A DNA stretch of 64,000 bases, taken from the NCBI GenBank assembly GCA_021186555.1, contig JAJKFL010000006.1, forward strand, positions 26,843,478 to 26,907,477, given 5' to 3'. Of the stretch, positions 9,731-22,063 are shown one piece after another. The notes below the pieces were generated by a model. That model was not told the origin of the DNA, did no database searches, and worked only from the letters and a program-made list of their open reading frames with translations. Each line of letters opens with the position of its first letter. The first letter of the stretch is position 1. A program made the translations under genes and the position numbers. This DNA is from Reticulitermes speratus. Lineage: Eukaryota; Arthropoda; Insecta; Blattodea; Rhinotermitidae.

Positions 9731-12480
9731 GCTAGCAGTACTGTGGAATTTCGTCATTCGACTTGGAAACGTCGTCTCATAGGGAGGAGATGGTCTGACG
9801 TACAAATAATTATTCTATATTTATGAGTAATGTGACCAAGGAAACGCACACTTGGGATGTGTTGTCGTTCTGTCTAGCTTTGTTTCACAACCGAACGTAT
9901 TGAACGGATTTCGATAACAGTTGGTCTATATTAAGGCTGTCGGGCGAATTTAATTGTGTTTCACATCGGTTCGATATGATTCCTATTTAAAATGGGGCAC
10001 AGGAGAGGTAAGAAATCTGTATAAATTTTCGGTTGGAAAACCTTAAGGAAAAAGGCTTTTAGGAAGGTGTGGTTATATGTGGTAGATTTATATTAATGTG
10101 AATATTAGAAAAACTGGATATGATTTGGATTGAAATTCAGATTAGGGACAAGTGGTGGGCTGTTACAAACACCTTAGGCCAGTGGTTATTTATCAATTTT
10201 ATGTTACCGCCGCCCCTTACAAAGTCGTTAATTCTGCAGATCTACTCCCCAAAATTGTCTGAACTGTCGGATTCCTATAACGCAGCTCGCGGTAACATGT
10301 AGAGCTGAGATAATTACGAAAATAAATGTACTTAAACTTAAAAGTTATTATTGCAATGTAAAAATTAAAATCAAAGCTATGATTTTGCTGGTAGTAATGA
10401 CAAAGAACTACAATTAAGAAAGAAACTTCTGTTTTATTGAGCACAATCTACTCAATTTGAGGGTACTGTGTTATACCACTATCCCAGATAAACAGAGTTT
10501 AAAATGTTAAAAATATTCAATACAATGTATTTTCCTTGTAGCATATAATAGGAAGACACAAGACTTCCGCGGATCCCTCGGTATCCGCGAAACACACACT
10601 GAGAACCACTACTGCAGACGGCGAAATACATTCGGGTTCAGTAAAGGCGAGGATTTGCTTGACTGTCTGAACGACTGTTAGCTTCTCAAGGACAGTTTAG
10701 TAAACGAATAGATGCAGTGTGATATCTATAGTGTGCTATCAGTTTTGCAACACCAGACTTTTATCACAAATAAACGAAACTTTTGACTAACGAGGTAAGC
10801 AAAATCTCAAAATACAAATATGGAGAATATCTTCCCGCTGTTTTCAGTACAGTATCCGCAACAGACAGACAGACAGATGGACGGACGGATGCATAGAGCC
10901 GAGAAACGTTTGAACGCATGAGCCGGCATGGTGTTGGTGATAATGGTCACCTGTCAATGTAATGGCGAGTCTTGGCATGTAGCTCTTTACTTGCGCGCAC
11001 ACGGCAATTATGGCTTTAGCGGCCGCTTGAAAGACGTAGCACTCAGCACCTTGGGCACTGGGCAGGGCTTCTCAATTAATTTTCACTCCGTAGCCTCCTC
11101 GGGAGTACGAGGTTTGAATACTGATGTGCTTACTGCCCCAAGACTTTCCCACATAAAACAGTTTGGTCGCGATCTCCGGAAAAGAATACGAGTATGCAGG
11201 TTTGGCAAGAACAATTACGTATGTAGTCGAATTAGATGTGGTTTACGACGGCCGTTTTAAATATGGAAGCAGAGGTCTGTTGAAGCACTCTGTCCGTTGA
11301 TTACGGGAATTGAACTATGGCAGCCCAGTGAGTCACTTTAGTTATTTGCGTATAGAGGTCCATTTTGGACGAATCTGAAACCACCCCTATTTGAGATTAG
11401 ATGTAAAGGAGTGTTTTTTCTGTAAAAACATAAAAATATGTTAGATATGTTGTACTGTGATACAACAATGCGTGTTATTGACATAGTTTATTTGTGAATC
11501 TAACATATTTAAAGCAGTTTCGACAAATAATTCCACAAAAAAAACTCGCACGTAAAAGCAAATCCCATATTCGCCTCTCATTATGTATTATATCTACAAA
11601 GTTACTTAATGAAATACCCTTTGCCAACCCTTATGCAATCTGAAAGTTTGTTGTGTTAACTAAACTGAGGATCCAACTCTGGGTCAATTTAATCAAATCC
11701 CATTCTTCACATGCTAGTTATCTAAGACCAATTTTACTATTTTGGTTGCATCTGTATCTAAGCATTTTAAATGGTACCCTACCTATGACGCTATCTGACT
11801 TAAAATTTTCCAGAATATGCCAATATCGTCTTCTTCAAGCGAGCTGCATGCCCCATCCACAGTTGCAAATTCTTCATTTATTTCGTGTTTTAAACAAAGA
11901 AAAGGCAAGTGGGATTAATTTAAAGAAATCAGTTTTTTTTTGTAATAAATTTTGTCAAATTACACTAAAGCAATCCGTATAGCAGAAAGCAGGATATACA
12001 GGCCTGTATATGTTGTGCGTATATATTTGCTTCTTGCAAACCATGCGTAATTTGAATTGCAACATAGTTTCCCTGCTGTCACAGCTGAACAAAGGATTGT
12101 AATGAGCTGGAAGATTCTGGCATTGCGGACGGTATCAACCAATTTGGACTGAGATTAAGATTTGATGGAAGTTTAAATGTTGATAGTCTATATCACATTT
12201 TATCAATATTTATCATGTTGTGGTTATACATCGGGCGGGCACCACATCCGTTTTGTGGCAATCTTTCGATGGGCACCAAGTGCAGAAAATGTAATAAATG
12301 GGTGTTGTTTTCTCATGACGTCATATACTTACCACTTAGGCCATAAATCATTAATTTAACAAATACAGCCCAAAATCCACTGACAACCCTAAATTAATAC
12401 AGACAGTTTTTATCAGCGGTATAGACTTTCCTTAAAATATAAACACAGCATTTTTAAAGAGATACTCTACGTTTAGAATT
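9731..12480. other. no gene recognised
   Basis: Frames of up to 110 codons (10928-11260, 11653-11982) have no motif I recognise and no supporting splice or promoter context. A short ACAG run lies at 10862-10877. The rest is AT-rich and featureless to me. Confidence 0.5.
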
Positions 12481-12663
12481 CTCTCAGTATTCATCACTCA
12501 ATTTCACTTTCAAATCGGATCGGTGTGTCCTTTTTTTTTGTCATTATTTCATTGCGCAATTGTGTGGAGCAGGATATTGAGAAATTAGGCTGAAAGAGAA
12601 GAAGATAAAGAATATGGAAGTGAACGATGAAAAAGAAGATACAGGAGAAGAGAAAGAATTCAT

Positions 12664-14130
12664 TCATTCTGTAGTCTGTCTTACGACAGGTCCGTAGCCT
12701 CTTCCAAAGCGAGTTCTCCACAGGGTGCGATCTAGTGCTTCCTCTTTCAATTTCCAGTATCTTTTCTTTTCCTTAAGGTCATCCAGTAGCTGCTTACGTC
12801 TTCTCCCTCGTCGTCCCGTCATTTCTATCCTTCCTTCTAACTTTCCTTCAATCACGTGTTTCAGAAGGCAGTTTCTACGCAAGATGTGACCAATCCAGTT
12901 AGCCTTTCTTCTTTTTATTGTATGTAGTATATTCCTCTCCTCCTTGACTCTGTGTAATACTTCTTCATTTCTCACACGATCGGTCCAACTGATCTTCTCC
13001 ATTCTTCTCCAGCACCACATTTCAAAACTTTCCAGATACTTCTGATCTACTTTCCGAAGTGTCCACGTTTCAGCACCATACAAAGCTATGCTCCAAATGT
13101 AGCACTTTACTAGTTTCTTCCTTAAATTTAATTCCAGTTTGCTGGTGAAAAGATTTTTCTTCTTGTTGAATGCTGTTTTTGCCATGACAATTCTGGATTT
13201 AATTTCACGTGTACACCTTGCATCACTTGTTATCATGCTACCCAAATAATTGAAATATTCCACATTCTCCAATTGTTTTTGATCTATCATAATTTTCATT
13301 GGGGATGGTTGCCTTGAGATTTTCATTACTTTAGTTTTTCCCACATTCATTTCCATTCCATAGCGTCTTCCAATTTCAATTAGTCTATCAATCATGCCCT
13401 GTAGCACGTTTTCTTCCCTAGCCAGTAGCACAAGGTCATCTGCATATTTCACAGTGCGAATTACTTGTCCTCCTATTTTGAAGTCTCCAAACCCTTCAAG
13501 AGCTTCCTTGGTAAGGTACTCGCTGTATAAGTTGAACAGAATCGGTGACAAACAGCAACCTTGTCTAACTCCTCTTCCAATCTTCACACTTCTCGTCTCC
13601 CCTTGGTCCAGTCGTATTTTGACACTTTGTTCCATGTACAATTTGCTGACTAATCTTCTTTCGCGCCAGTCTATCCCAATTCCTTTTAGGATTTGCATTA
13701 ATTTGGTCCAGTTGACACGGTCAAATGCCTTCTGCCAGTCTATGAAGCAAGCACACAATTCCTCATCTATGACCAAGGTTCGTTCTGATATTATTCTCAG
13801 CATCCCAATTGCATCCCTAGTTCCTTTTCCTCTTCTAAATCCAAACTGATCTTCTCCAAGTGCATCTTCAATTTTCCTCTCAATTCTTCTTCTAAGTATC
13901 CTCGCTACTATCTTTGCTGCATGTGCGATGATGCTGATTGTGCGATGGTCGCTGCATTTTGTAGCTTTGGGCTTCTTCTTTAAGGCAATCATTGTAACTT
14001 CAATAAAATCTCTGGGCCATTCTCCAGTTACATACATGCTGTTGATCATTTGTGTCATTAGCCTTAGACCACCTTCTCCCAACAATTTGAGTACATCCCC
14101 AGGTACATCATCATCTCCTGTAGCCTTCTT
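12664..14130 (-). mobile_element. LINE reverse transcriptase, 5'-truncated (LINE family A, probably RTE-like)
   Basis: One uninterrupted reverse-strand frame encodes the C-terminal half of a non-LTR retrotransposon polyprotein, which copies its own RNA into DNA at a nicked target. Counting from the Leu codon at 14085, FIDWQKAFDRVNW is at residues 114-126, GVRQGCCLSPILFNLY at 172-187 and the catalytic YADD at 214-217. A long thumb/C-terminal region with WTLRKVDQKYLESFEMWCWR and WIGHILRRNCLLKHVIEG ends in VVRQTTE-stop. The frame stays open upstream to about 14130 (ATGDDDVPGDV), where element sequence ceases, so the endonuclease and early RT motifs are missing. The short 3' end with ATTCATTC units recurs at 36826. 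The clade call is by resemblance only. It cannot be autonomous, but the remaining frame is intact, suggesting a fairly young insertion. Confidence 0.88.
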
Positions 14131-14134
14131 ATAT

Positions 14135-15100
14135 ATATATAAGAATATGAAGAAGAAAATAATTAAGGACCTTAAGAGGGAGAAGAAACTGGAGGAGAAA
14201 AAGAGAACGAGCAGAATTGGAGAAATAAGAATTAAAAACAGAAAAAATAACGTAAGGTTACCTCCTTTTCATTTTGTCTATATATCTACAATGGCCAGAA
14301 AAACCATCACATCACAAAATCGAAGTCTTTGTGATGATCTGGGCCTGAAATGGTTACCTGGACCTGAAACCCTAAATAGGCCGATTTCCCTTTTCTTCCA
14401 ACAAAAAAATTCATTACACCTTCTCGACATCAGCGCCAGTCCCTAACAGAGGCGTGTTAGAACTTGAAACTACATTGCAACAACAGGTAATTAATAATAA
14501 ATAAAACATATGGGCCTTGATCCCACCTGCAATACCCTCTTCACAGCTGTCACTGTCACAACTTACAGATTAAATTATGATAAAACGATATATTACTTGA
14601 TTACTTTCAGTGGAAACGAATATCAGAGAAGGCAGCTTTAGAAATGGGCTGTAAGTTTATGTACCTGTGTAACTTCGACTTTGTTCTGTAATTAATGAGG
14701 ACTTGTCCCTTGGTTATTGTTCTTCGCCAGTGTGCGTTTCGGCATTGCGTTTTCTTTATTAGACAACATGCTGCTAGAAAATTAGAAGACTATGCAAGTG
14801 CATTTTTTTTTTACAGATACTATCATAAAGGATTTACATGTGTTTAATCAAAAGTATCACAACTGTGTTTAGCAACTACCTACATGCAGACAGGAATGCA
14901 AATTGCACAGGGACCTCGCACAGGCTCCAAAGTAAAGAAGAAGACGTTCAGATCCCTTAAGCCTAATGCAAGGCTAACTGAAAACATGATGATTAGTAAT
15001 TGTCTCTTGATAAGGCGTTAAATGTCACTCTGTTCAAACATAAACACTAATAGATACGTCTAATACGCTCCAAAGCATTATACAGTTCTTAAAGAAAAGT
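14135..15100. other. no gene; purine-rich start
   Basis: 14145-14250 is A/G-rich and directly abuts the truncated 5' end of the LINE. The remainder to the next SINE is AT-rich with no recognised feature. Confidence 0.5.
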
Positions 15101-15103
15101 AAA

Positions 15104-15371
15104 GCCGATCCCAGTGGCTGCGCGGTCTAAGGCGTGGGTCTGCGGCCGCTCGCTTACTAGGATCGTGGGTTCGAATCCCACCGGGGGCATGGATGTCTGT
15201 CTCTTGTGAGTGTTGTGTGTTGTCAGGTAGAGGTCTCTGCGACGAGCTGGTCCCTCGTCCAGAGGAGTCCTGCCGAACGTGGTGTGTCTATCAGTGTGAT
15301 CGTGAAGCGTCGTAAAATGAGGCGGCCTAGGCCCCCAAGGGGCTGTCGAGCCATAGAGAGAAAAAAAAAAG
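15104..15371 (+). mobile_element. SINE family 1, full length
   Basis: Complete copy: head GCCGATCCCAGTGGCTGCGC, B box GGTTCGAATCCCACC, the body with GTCTCTGCGACGAGCTGG, and an A-rich tail at 15361-15370. No protein function; spurious frames read through it on both strands. The A tail implies mobilisation by a poly(A)-recognising LINE. Confidence 0.93.
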
Positions 15372-15447
15372 GAGAAAGAGTAGATCCTATTGCAATGACG
15401 TGAGCTGGATTGAACTGGCTCACAAATTTTGTGTCTGCTTTCAGACG

Positions 15448-15500
15448 CTGGGATAGCTCAGTCTGTATAGTGACGGGTTATGGGCTTTAAGTGTTTCAGG
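15448..15500 (+). mobile_element. SINE family 3, head only
   Basis: CTGGGATAGCTCAGTCTGTA matches the A-box end of family 3. Sequence after about 15500 is not recognisable as SINE body. Confidence 0.5.
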
Positions 15501-16329
15501 CCTTATTGGTACTTATATCTACCTCCTTTTGTAACATCCAGAAACTTTGCTTTTTCCCACAGACTCTTCTTATGCGTTTTGTATAACTCTCACAATAAAA
15601 ATACGTATCGTTTTCTCAAGACAGCTGTAACCGCTTCGTTTTTATGACGGAGACTATGTTCGATGTGATGCAGGAGCTCAAACTTTAAACATAATTATAT
15701 AAACGCCAGTCTTCAAAACAAATTCGTATGTTTTTAAAAATAAAGCAGTTACACGTGTTGAGACATCCGTTAGGGTTCGCGTACTTGAAGGTCGAACTGC
15801 TAGCTAGAAGTAATCCTGCATCCGAAACGTCCTGCCACCGGCCAGCCGGATCAAGCTTTCCCCTGGTTTTTCTGGGCCCCGGAACAAGCGCTGAATTTGC
15901 ACCCAAATTCCAAGTTTCACTGCTTGCTTCTCATGCAGCCGTCCTAACATTAACTTCCAAATTTTCCCCCAAACGCAGCCCACACATACTTGTCAGAATT
16001 TAGTCATGATGCAGTCCCCCACTTACAAAATTTAAAACCCAGCCCAAACTTTCGCTTTTCTTACTCTGTTGAATTCTCAAACATGGTGTTTCCCTTCACC
16101 GTCTTTGTTTCCTAACGCTGTGCCTTGCATCCAGCCCGCACTGACCGGGAAGATAAGTGAGCATAACCTCGGAACATTCACACCGTAAATTGTCTGTTTT
16201 CTCTGTAATAAGACACACGTTGTCTTTCACTACATGTCTTTCACCATTTCCGGTAAGAATAAAAAATAACGTGTTAAAATAGAGGGACGTGTATTTTTTT
16301 TACATGGAGAAGGGCCCCGCAGCTGATGC

Positions 16330-16811
16330 TACGGACGCACCACAGCCTTAAGGCTTATTGTGCAACCCTGTGATGAAGATGAAGATGAGCAGTCTTTTAC
16401 CAAGTTTTACAAGTAATGGAGCACCAGTGGAATGAAATTGACAGGGGAAAACCGACAACTCGGAGAAAAATCTGTCCCAGTACCACTTTGTCCACCACAA
16501 ACCCCACATGGACTGACCCGGGATTTTTATTTTTATCTTTTTTGCCTGTCCGGGGTTTTTCCCCTTTGATCCATTTTTGTACTGTTTAAATCCGTTCGTC
16601 CTTCATGTCACTTTACGTTCCATGCTATCGTCCTTACAACAAACACAACACAAACATCCATGCCCCCGGTGGGATTCGAACCCACGATCCTAGTAAGCGA
16701 GCGGCCGCAGACCCACGCCTTAGACCGCACGGCCACTGGGATCGGCGGGAATCGAACCCGGGCCTCCGCAGTGGAAGGCCGGCGACTAACCGCCTGAGCC
16801 ATGGCACGGCC
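16330..16811 (-). mobile_element. SINE family 2, split by a nested SINE
   Basis: The reverse-strand head (A box GGCTCAGGCGGTTAG, B box GGTTCGATTCCC) lies at 16747-16811. The body, with TGGTACTGGGACAG and TCCCCTGTCAATTTCATTCC in the sense strand, lies at 16330-16520. Between them sits another SINE (16521-16746). The split falls at the B box. Confidence 0.75.
16521..16746 (-). mobile_element. SINE with family 1 head and a different body, nested in family 2
   Basis: 16650-16746 is a typical family 1 head on the reverse strand (B box GGTTCGAATCCCACC). The adjoining 16521-16650 lacks the usual family 1 body and ends in an A/T-rich tail, so it is a head-sharing subfamily or a chimera. CGGGAT/CGGGAA at the two edges may be a short TSD. 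Confidence 0.6.
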
Positions 16812-17750
16812 AGGGACGTGTATTACGCATGGGAGGTAAGAGATGGCCTAATCGAACATTGACCTGGTCGCTGGAAGGAAGAGAAGTCATTCTAATTTGG
16901 TGATGCAGTCTACGACGTTTCGGACACGCAGAATCTCTCCACGTTCAGATTCAAATAAAACTAAGCTCAGTCGTCTGCAGTTTGGCTGACATCTTTATGC
17001 CACTCGCTGCCTATCCAGTTTAAGCAAAATTACCGTGGTATGAGTGACAGCTTGACTTGACCCTTTGGTCTCACTTTGTCTAGTTTTTGCCCAATGACTG
17101 GACTTCGTTGAATCTAATTATTCAATCCCTTATGTTTGACAAAGTCTCCGAAACTTTGAAGTCATTCCATATCAGTATGGCTGATTGACAGGGAAAACTC
17201 AATTTGAAGAAAATGGCCTACGTGAATCTCGATGGACGCCCCTGCATAATTAACTGTCTCAAAAGAACTATTTGTTTAGAATTCAGAGAAGTCGCTTAGA
17301 TTAATATTTTGCACGATACATCGCATGAGAAACAGCAGCAGACGCTAGCTTCATATACAGGGAATTTAAGAGGATATAAAATATGTTGTGTAGGCCTGCG
17401 TACATGAGACCAGGACAGGGGAAGAATAGTGGTCTGTGTTGGACTTCTGGAATACTAGAAACTGGATCGTCGTATGGAAATCACATTAGAATATTAGTGT
17501 CTCCTGCCGGTTAACAAATTATTGTTTAAGAAAATGGATAACGAACGTTGTAGTGGTCCGTGTTTTACAGGGATGGAAAGATGGAGAATGTAAGTTTCTT
17601 TACTGCATAGACTGTCCAAAAAGACTTGCCCTGCTTGCTTCACATTCTGTTATAAGCAACGGGAAGAGACAGGAAACTTGTGATTTTGCGTGTAACAAAA
17701 TGTATTCTAAAGATTAATTTATTGATTGATGGGTTTTCTAAAGGTTTGGA

Positions 17751-18010
17751 GCCGATACCAGTGGCCGCGCGGTCTAAGGCGTGGGTCTGCGGCCGCTCGC
17801 TTACTAGGATTTTGGGTTCGAATCCCACCGGGGTCATGGATGTCTGTCTCTTGTGAGTGTTGTGTTTTGTCAGGTAGAGGTCTCTGCGACGAGCTGGTCC
17901 GTCGTCCAGAGGAGTCCTACCGAGTGTGGTGTGTCTGAGTGTGATCGTGAAGCCTCGAAAAATGAGGCGGCCTAGGCCCCAAGGGGCTGTCGAGCCATTG
18001 TAAAAAAAAA
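17751..18010 (+). mobile_element. SINE family 1, full length
   Basis: Head starts GCCGATACCAGTGGCCGC, body intact, A9 tail at 18002-18010. Likely TSD: GTTTGGAGC before and GTCTGGAGC after, one mismatch. Confidence 0.93.
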
Positions 18011-18158
18011 GTCTGGAGCTCTTGCATATTGCAGTAATTTACATTCGTAAATTAAAAACAGGTACGTTCGCAATATAGTGTACGCTTATTTAGGTTCTAT
18101 CCGACAAATGTACACTTTTATTTTCTATTATTCAATACATATATTTCATTGAAGATGG

Positions 18159-18200
18159 TCCAACATGTTTCGAACCTTATATGAGGTTCATCTTCAGGGA
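18159..18200 (-). ncRNA. hammerhead-like ribozyme motif
   Basis: The reverse strand reads UCC | CUGAAGA | U | GAACCU-loop-AGGUUC | GAA | ACAUGU | U | GGA. Helix I is UCC/GGA (3 bp), helix II is 6 perfect bp, and helix III is a self-complementary ACAUGU. All conserved core bases of a hammerhead are present, apart from an extra U after CUGAAGA. A mirror-oriented motif lies at 19681. Confidence 0.6.
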
Positions 18201-19680
18201 TATCTGTATGTATGAAAAAAAATGTACGGTATGCATAACATAAAATTGTGTACGCTGTCAAAGTGCACGCATCTTAATTGTCGGGCAGTTTGTCTTCCTT
18301 AATGTTTTGCATTTCGAAACCCCCCCCCCCCCAATTCGTTCACGTTAGCTTCAGTAACTGGTCTTTTACCAGGGCCTCTTCCTTTACAAATGCAACCAGT
18401 CTCACTGAACAACTTACAGAGGGACATTTTCTTTGGCGGTTTCCAATTCCCTTTCGAAATTCCTTTGTACTGTAACTACATATACCGATTCGTGATACCA
18501 GAGCACACAGTTTCAGCTTTTCAGACTTCTTGTTTAGATGACTGCGGCCTTAACGCCACTGGTGGCAGGACTTGGAAAGTCAAATAGGTAATTTCAAAAC
18601 TTGACCATATTCTCTACCTGAGAAAGCATTGACTTTCATTCATATGCGTTTCGGTTCATGAGTAACGTTACACTAAATCGTCTACATTTCATCAGTTCAC
18701 TCTGTACATTATCTGTTGTATTAGATTATACGTAGTTAACACAAGTAGTTAGCGGATGACTAATAACTGGGTACTTAGAAATCAGGCCCAATGGGTCCGT
18801 GTTCTTGGGTAAGAGTTTTTGGCTGAATTGTTACAATAGACTTCTTCGATATAGGTCTAACATTCTGATTATTATCAACATAGACCTACTCCGTACTTTC
18901 AAAAGCTACTCACCAACTGACCGCATTCGAAAGAAACACTAGAAGATCAAGCTTGTCACTTTTTTACCGTTTTGTAAATTTAATAAATCAAATATGAGGG
19001 GTTGCAGAAAGTAACATCTCGTTATTTTTATACGGAAACTGGTAAACGCAATTGAATGAAACCAAAAGCAGGTAAGTTTTTGAGCCCTTTGGCGGCAGAA
19101 GTTAAAAATTCGGCCCCTTGGTGCGGGAAACCCTAACGAACTGAACGCAATTCGATTTGTGATCCTACGTGTTTGTCTTAAGTAAAAATGTAAGAACAAG
19201 GAAGTCCGAGGTCAGTTTGTGTCGTGATAGCACGAGGTACGTAGAAAACAGGAGTCCATGCCAATAATGCGTTTGACAACTAAGAAAAGAATTAGGGAAA
19301 TATTCGGGAGAAGAATAGAAGACGATAAGAAATATGGAAAATTAATACCAAGAGATTATATAGCCCGTATGACACAAACTTTGCCACACAAACTCATAGC
19401 AAAAATTAGAAGATTGAAGAAAGAAAAAGAAAAAAATATACCTCAACATAGAGAAAATTTGAGTAGTTTGAATTAAATGCCAAATGTAAAAATATTGTGT
19501 TCATTGTTTCTAAAAGTAGATGGCTTTATAAGTTGATGGCTTTATGTAAATAACAGCTACTAATTGACAAAATAAGGAAGCATTTTAAATAATTTTCGTA
19601 CTTTTTGAGATTCCATAAAAACAAATGAAGTGTATACTTTGTATGCATATTTGCCTTTTTTAAAAAGGGGTTAATTTGAC
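18201..19680. other. interval between two inward-mirrored ribozyme-like motifs
   Basis: About 1.5 kb bounded by oppositely oriented hammerhead-like motifs. It holds a C run at 18319-18332 and a 72-codon Lys/Arg-rich frame (19258-19476) that I do not recognise. It may be the interior of one element, but its arms are not long inverted repeats, so this is unproven. Confidence 0.35.
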
Positions 19681-19722
19681 CAGCCTGATGATGGTTCTGT
19701 AGTGGACCGAAACATGTAGCTG
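19681..19722 (+). ncRNA. hammerhead-like ribozyme motif
   Basis: CAGC | CUGAUGA | U | GGUUC-loop-GGACC | GAA | ACAUGU | A | GCUG. Helix I CAGC/GCUG is perfect and sits exactly at the expected places. Helix II is 5 bp with one G-U. ACAUGU is self-complementary, so helix III could form between two copies. GUA before the cleavage position fits the NUH rule. Confidence 0.6.
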
Positions 19723-20458
19723 TGTTGCAATAAAAGTGAACAGTTGTGTTAGACGGAAGTTGGTGTGTTTACCTGTATTGATATATAAACACAACGGGAT
19801 GGCAACCATCAAAGTAAGAAGGATTGCTTTTCAGCACTCCTTCGTGCAATATATCTCTTGAATTTTGAGCCATACTATGTTATGTTGTGGAAGGTAAAAT
19901 AGAAGGTTCGCGTGAGAAAACCTAATGTCATTATATTTTCTATATCACTTTGTGTCTGTTCACTGTATAGAACAGCTTATAAAACTTTAGCTAGCGGAAG
20001 TTAAAGTGATACACAATTGGGAGAAAATACTGTATGCACAATATATTTACAACAAATACATATATGTTACTTTGACAATCAGGCATGTTGCTTTGTAACA
20101 TATACCTGGTTATTTGTGGTAGGCAGAGCCATTGTGGACTCTTTGACATTCTCTGATGGCGACTCGTACCACCAAGCTACTGTCAAAACACAATTTTCAG
20201 TCAAAATGGAAATTTTCTCCACAGAGATTGTATCTGAAAGAGAAAGCCAAACTTGCAGTAGATTTATGTTCGTTCATCGCCCTGTTGACAGAAAGTGATC
20301 CTCCCTCTGTTGTGTGAAGCTAAGGTGCGTTGCCATGACTACGGGGATTGCGTTGATATAAGTCAGGGCTTTCAAACGCTTGGCGAAAGTCATGAGAAAT
20401 ACTTCTGGCAGTTTTTGTCAGTATATTATAACGAAATGTGTTACAGTTCGGAAGCAGG

Positions 20459-20740
20459 AGCCGGGAGAGCGTAGACGGTAGAGTGATTAGGCTACGTGAT
20501 AGACAACCGAGTAATCGGCGTTTGATTCCTGGCGGAGGCAAGAGATATTCTCTTCTCCAAAACGTTCAAATTGGCTGTGCGGCCAACCAATAAAATCGGA
20601 AAATCCTTCTGCGGGTTAGAGAGGCCAGGGTTTGAAGCTGACTACTCAGCTTCGTCCAGTGGAGGATAAGAATATGTGGAGCTATATCTGTACTCCCTCC
20701 ATATGTCTTCATGGCGTGCAAACGGACAACTTTAACTTTT
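20459..20740 (+). mobile_element. SINE family 3 variant
   Basis: Diverged head, then GGCGGAGGCAAGAGATATTC and a tail with CTTCATGGCGTGCAAACGG, CAACTTTAACTTTTT. The same body variant occurs at 34875-35112. Confidence 0.6.
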
Positions 20741-20892
20741 TGGGTTTGCAAATCACTTCAGATTTCATTGGTAAGCTATACGAACCTCTTAATAATACAT
20801 AATTGCTCACAAAGTTTTAATAACGTTTGCACACATATGGGTTTTTGTACTTACCTTCAGACTTCGCAGTGTCACTTTTTTAAATATATTCG

Positions 20893-20932
20893 ACATTTCG
20901 GTGAACATTTTAATTACCGTCTTCAAAGAGAT
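20893..20932 (-). ncRNA. hammerhead-like motif, diverged
   Basis: The reverse strand reads TTGAAGA, C, GGU...ACC, GAAAUGUCG. It is close to the core pattern with changed core bases, so probably a decayed relative of the motif set. Confidence 0.25.
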
Positions 20933-21077
20933 CGTCCAGAAACGTCGTAAAGCCTTCTGATATACAACTGTCAGACTACCATTGATTGAAATAAGACTTA
21001 AATTAGAAAGGGGAGTAAGAGAGGCAGTCAATCACAATTGCATCTGTGCAGCGTCTTGTAATAAGACACTGCAAACG

Positions 21078-21351
21078 TGTAAGTAAAGTTCACCCATGAA
21101 GGTCCAGAGGGGTAGTTAAGTATAGCTCTACTCTTTCATTAACCTCGGCACTAGGTGGGGGTGGGTGGTCAACGCCACGCCTCAGCCGCTTTACCCCCGG
21201 GAAAGAGACCCGGTACCCATCGTACGGGAGGCTGGGAGGGCGCTAGGGCCGGTCTGGACGGGTGCGGAAAATGTCGCCTCCCCACCGGGATTCGATCCCC
21301 GGACCGTCCAGCCCGTAGCGAGTCGCTATACCGACTGAGCTATCCTGGCCC
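21078..21351 (-). mobile_element. SINE family 3, full length with TSD
   Basis: On the reverse strand the head holds A box AGCTCAGTCGGTATAGCG and B box GGGATCGAATCCC. The body holds AGCGGCTGAGGCGTGG. Flanks ACACTGCAAACGT (21065-21077) and ACACTGCGAACGT (21352-21364) form a 13-bp TSD with one mismatch. Confidence 0.92.
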
Positions 21352-22063
21352 ACACTGCGAACGTCTAGTCACCTTTTTGATTGGTGTATCACAACTGGGT
21401 GTCACATAAAAGGTGAAATCTTTAAAGAAATTTAATTATTATTGTAATTTCAAGTGACCGTATAAAATGCTTCAACTCAGTTTGTCTGTGATTGATAAGC
21501 ATGTTTCTGAAGGTAAGGAGATTTCAAAATAAAGCAGGAACATTGAGTGCTTCCTGTCTTTTAACATTTCATTAATTATAAACATTGCAGCATTTTATTT
21601 AACAAATTACGTAACTAACACATTTCTTAATTGTGGTGTGTTGCAACTGTAATCATATCCCTTTGTAAGCATTTTCTTTTTAACATTTTGAGTTGCATAT
21701 CTTGCCAAGAAAATATCCGTGGTACTAGGGACATAAGTATATGTTTTGCTTGTAGCTACTCAAGTTTAGGATTATGTAGTTTTGTCTCACTATTCCAGTT
21801 CCCTCATTCTTCCCATGTTTCCTTTTCACATCAAAATTCCGGACAGAAACCTGCCCCTTGCCCAATTTATGACGCATATGGTTCGTTTGTTTTATTGTGG
21901 CTGAACATGATAGGAACCAATTGAACAAAGAATTTATAGGTAATGTAAACGTCGATCAGTCGAAGTTGCGAATCGAGAACTTTCCCACGCTTTATTCATT
22001 CGCACAGGCATTATAACTGGCAAACTTTTTGAAAACTGTTTTGTTAAGGCCGAGCCCTTACAA

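Noticed and set aside
10928-11260. 110-codon frame
   Set aside because: No recognisable domain, no codon pattern or context; about the length expected by chance in 64 kb.
15104-15190. tRNA-like sequence with good A and B boxes
   Set aside because: Joined to a common SINE body and A tail and repeated at many sites, so it is a SINE promoter head and not a tRNA gene. The same applies to heads at 1, 16.7, 17.75, 24.5, 33.7, 39.85, 47.3, 50.7 and 63.1 kb.
15820-15850. CCGAAACGTC as a ribozyme-like motif
   Set aside because: No CUGANGA partner or helix II in reach. The GACGTTTCGG at 16914 fails for the same reason.
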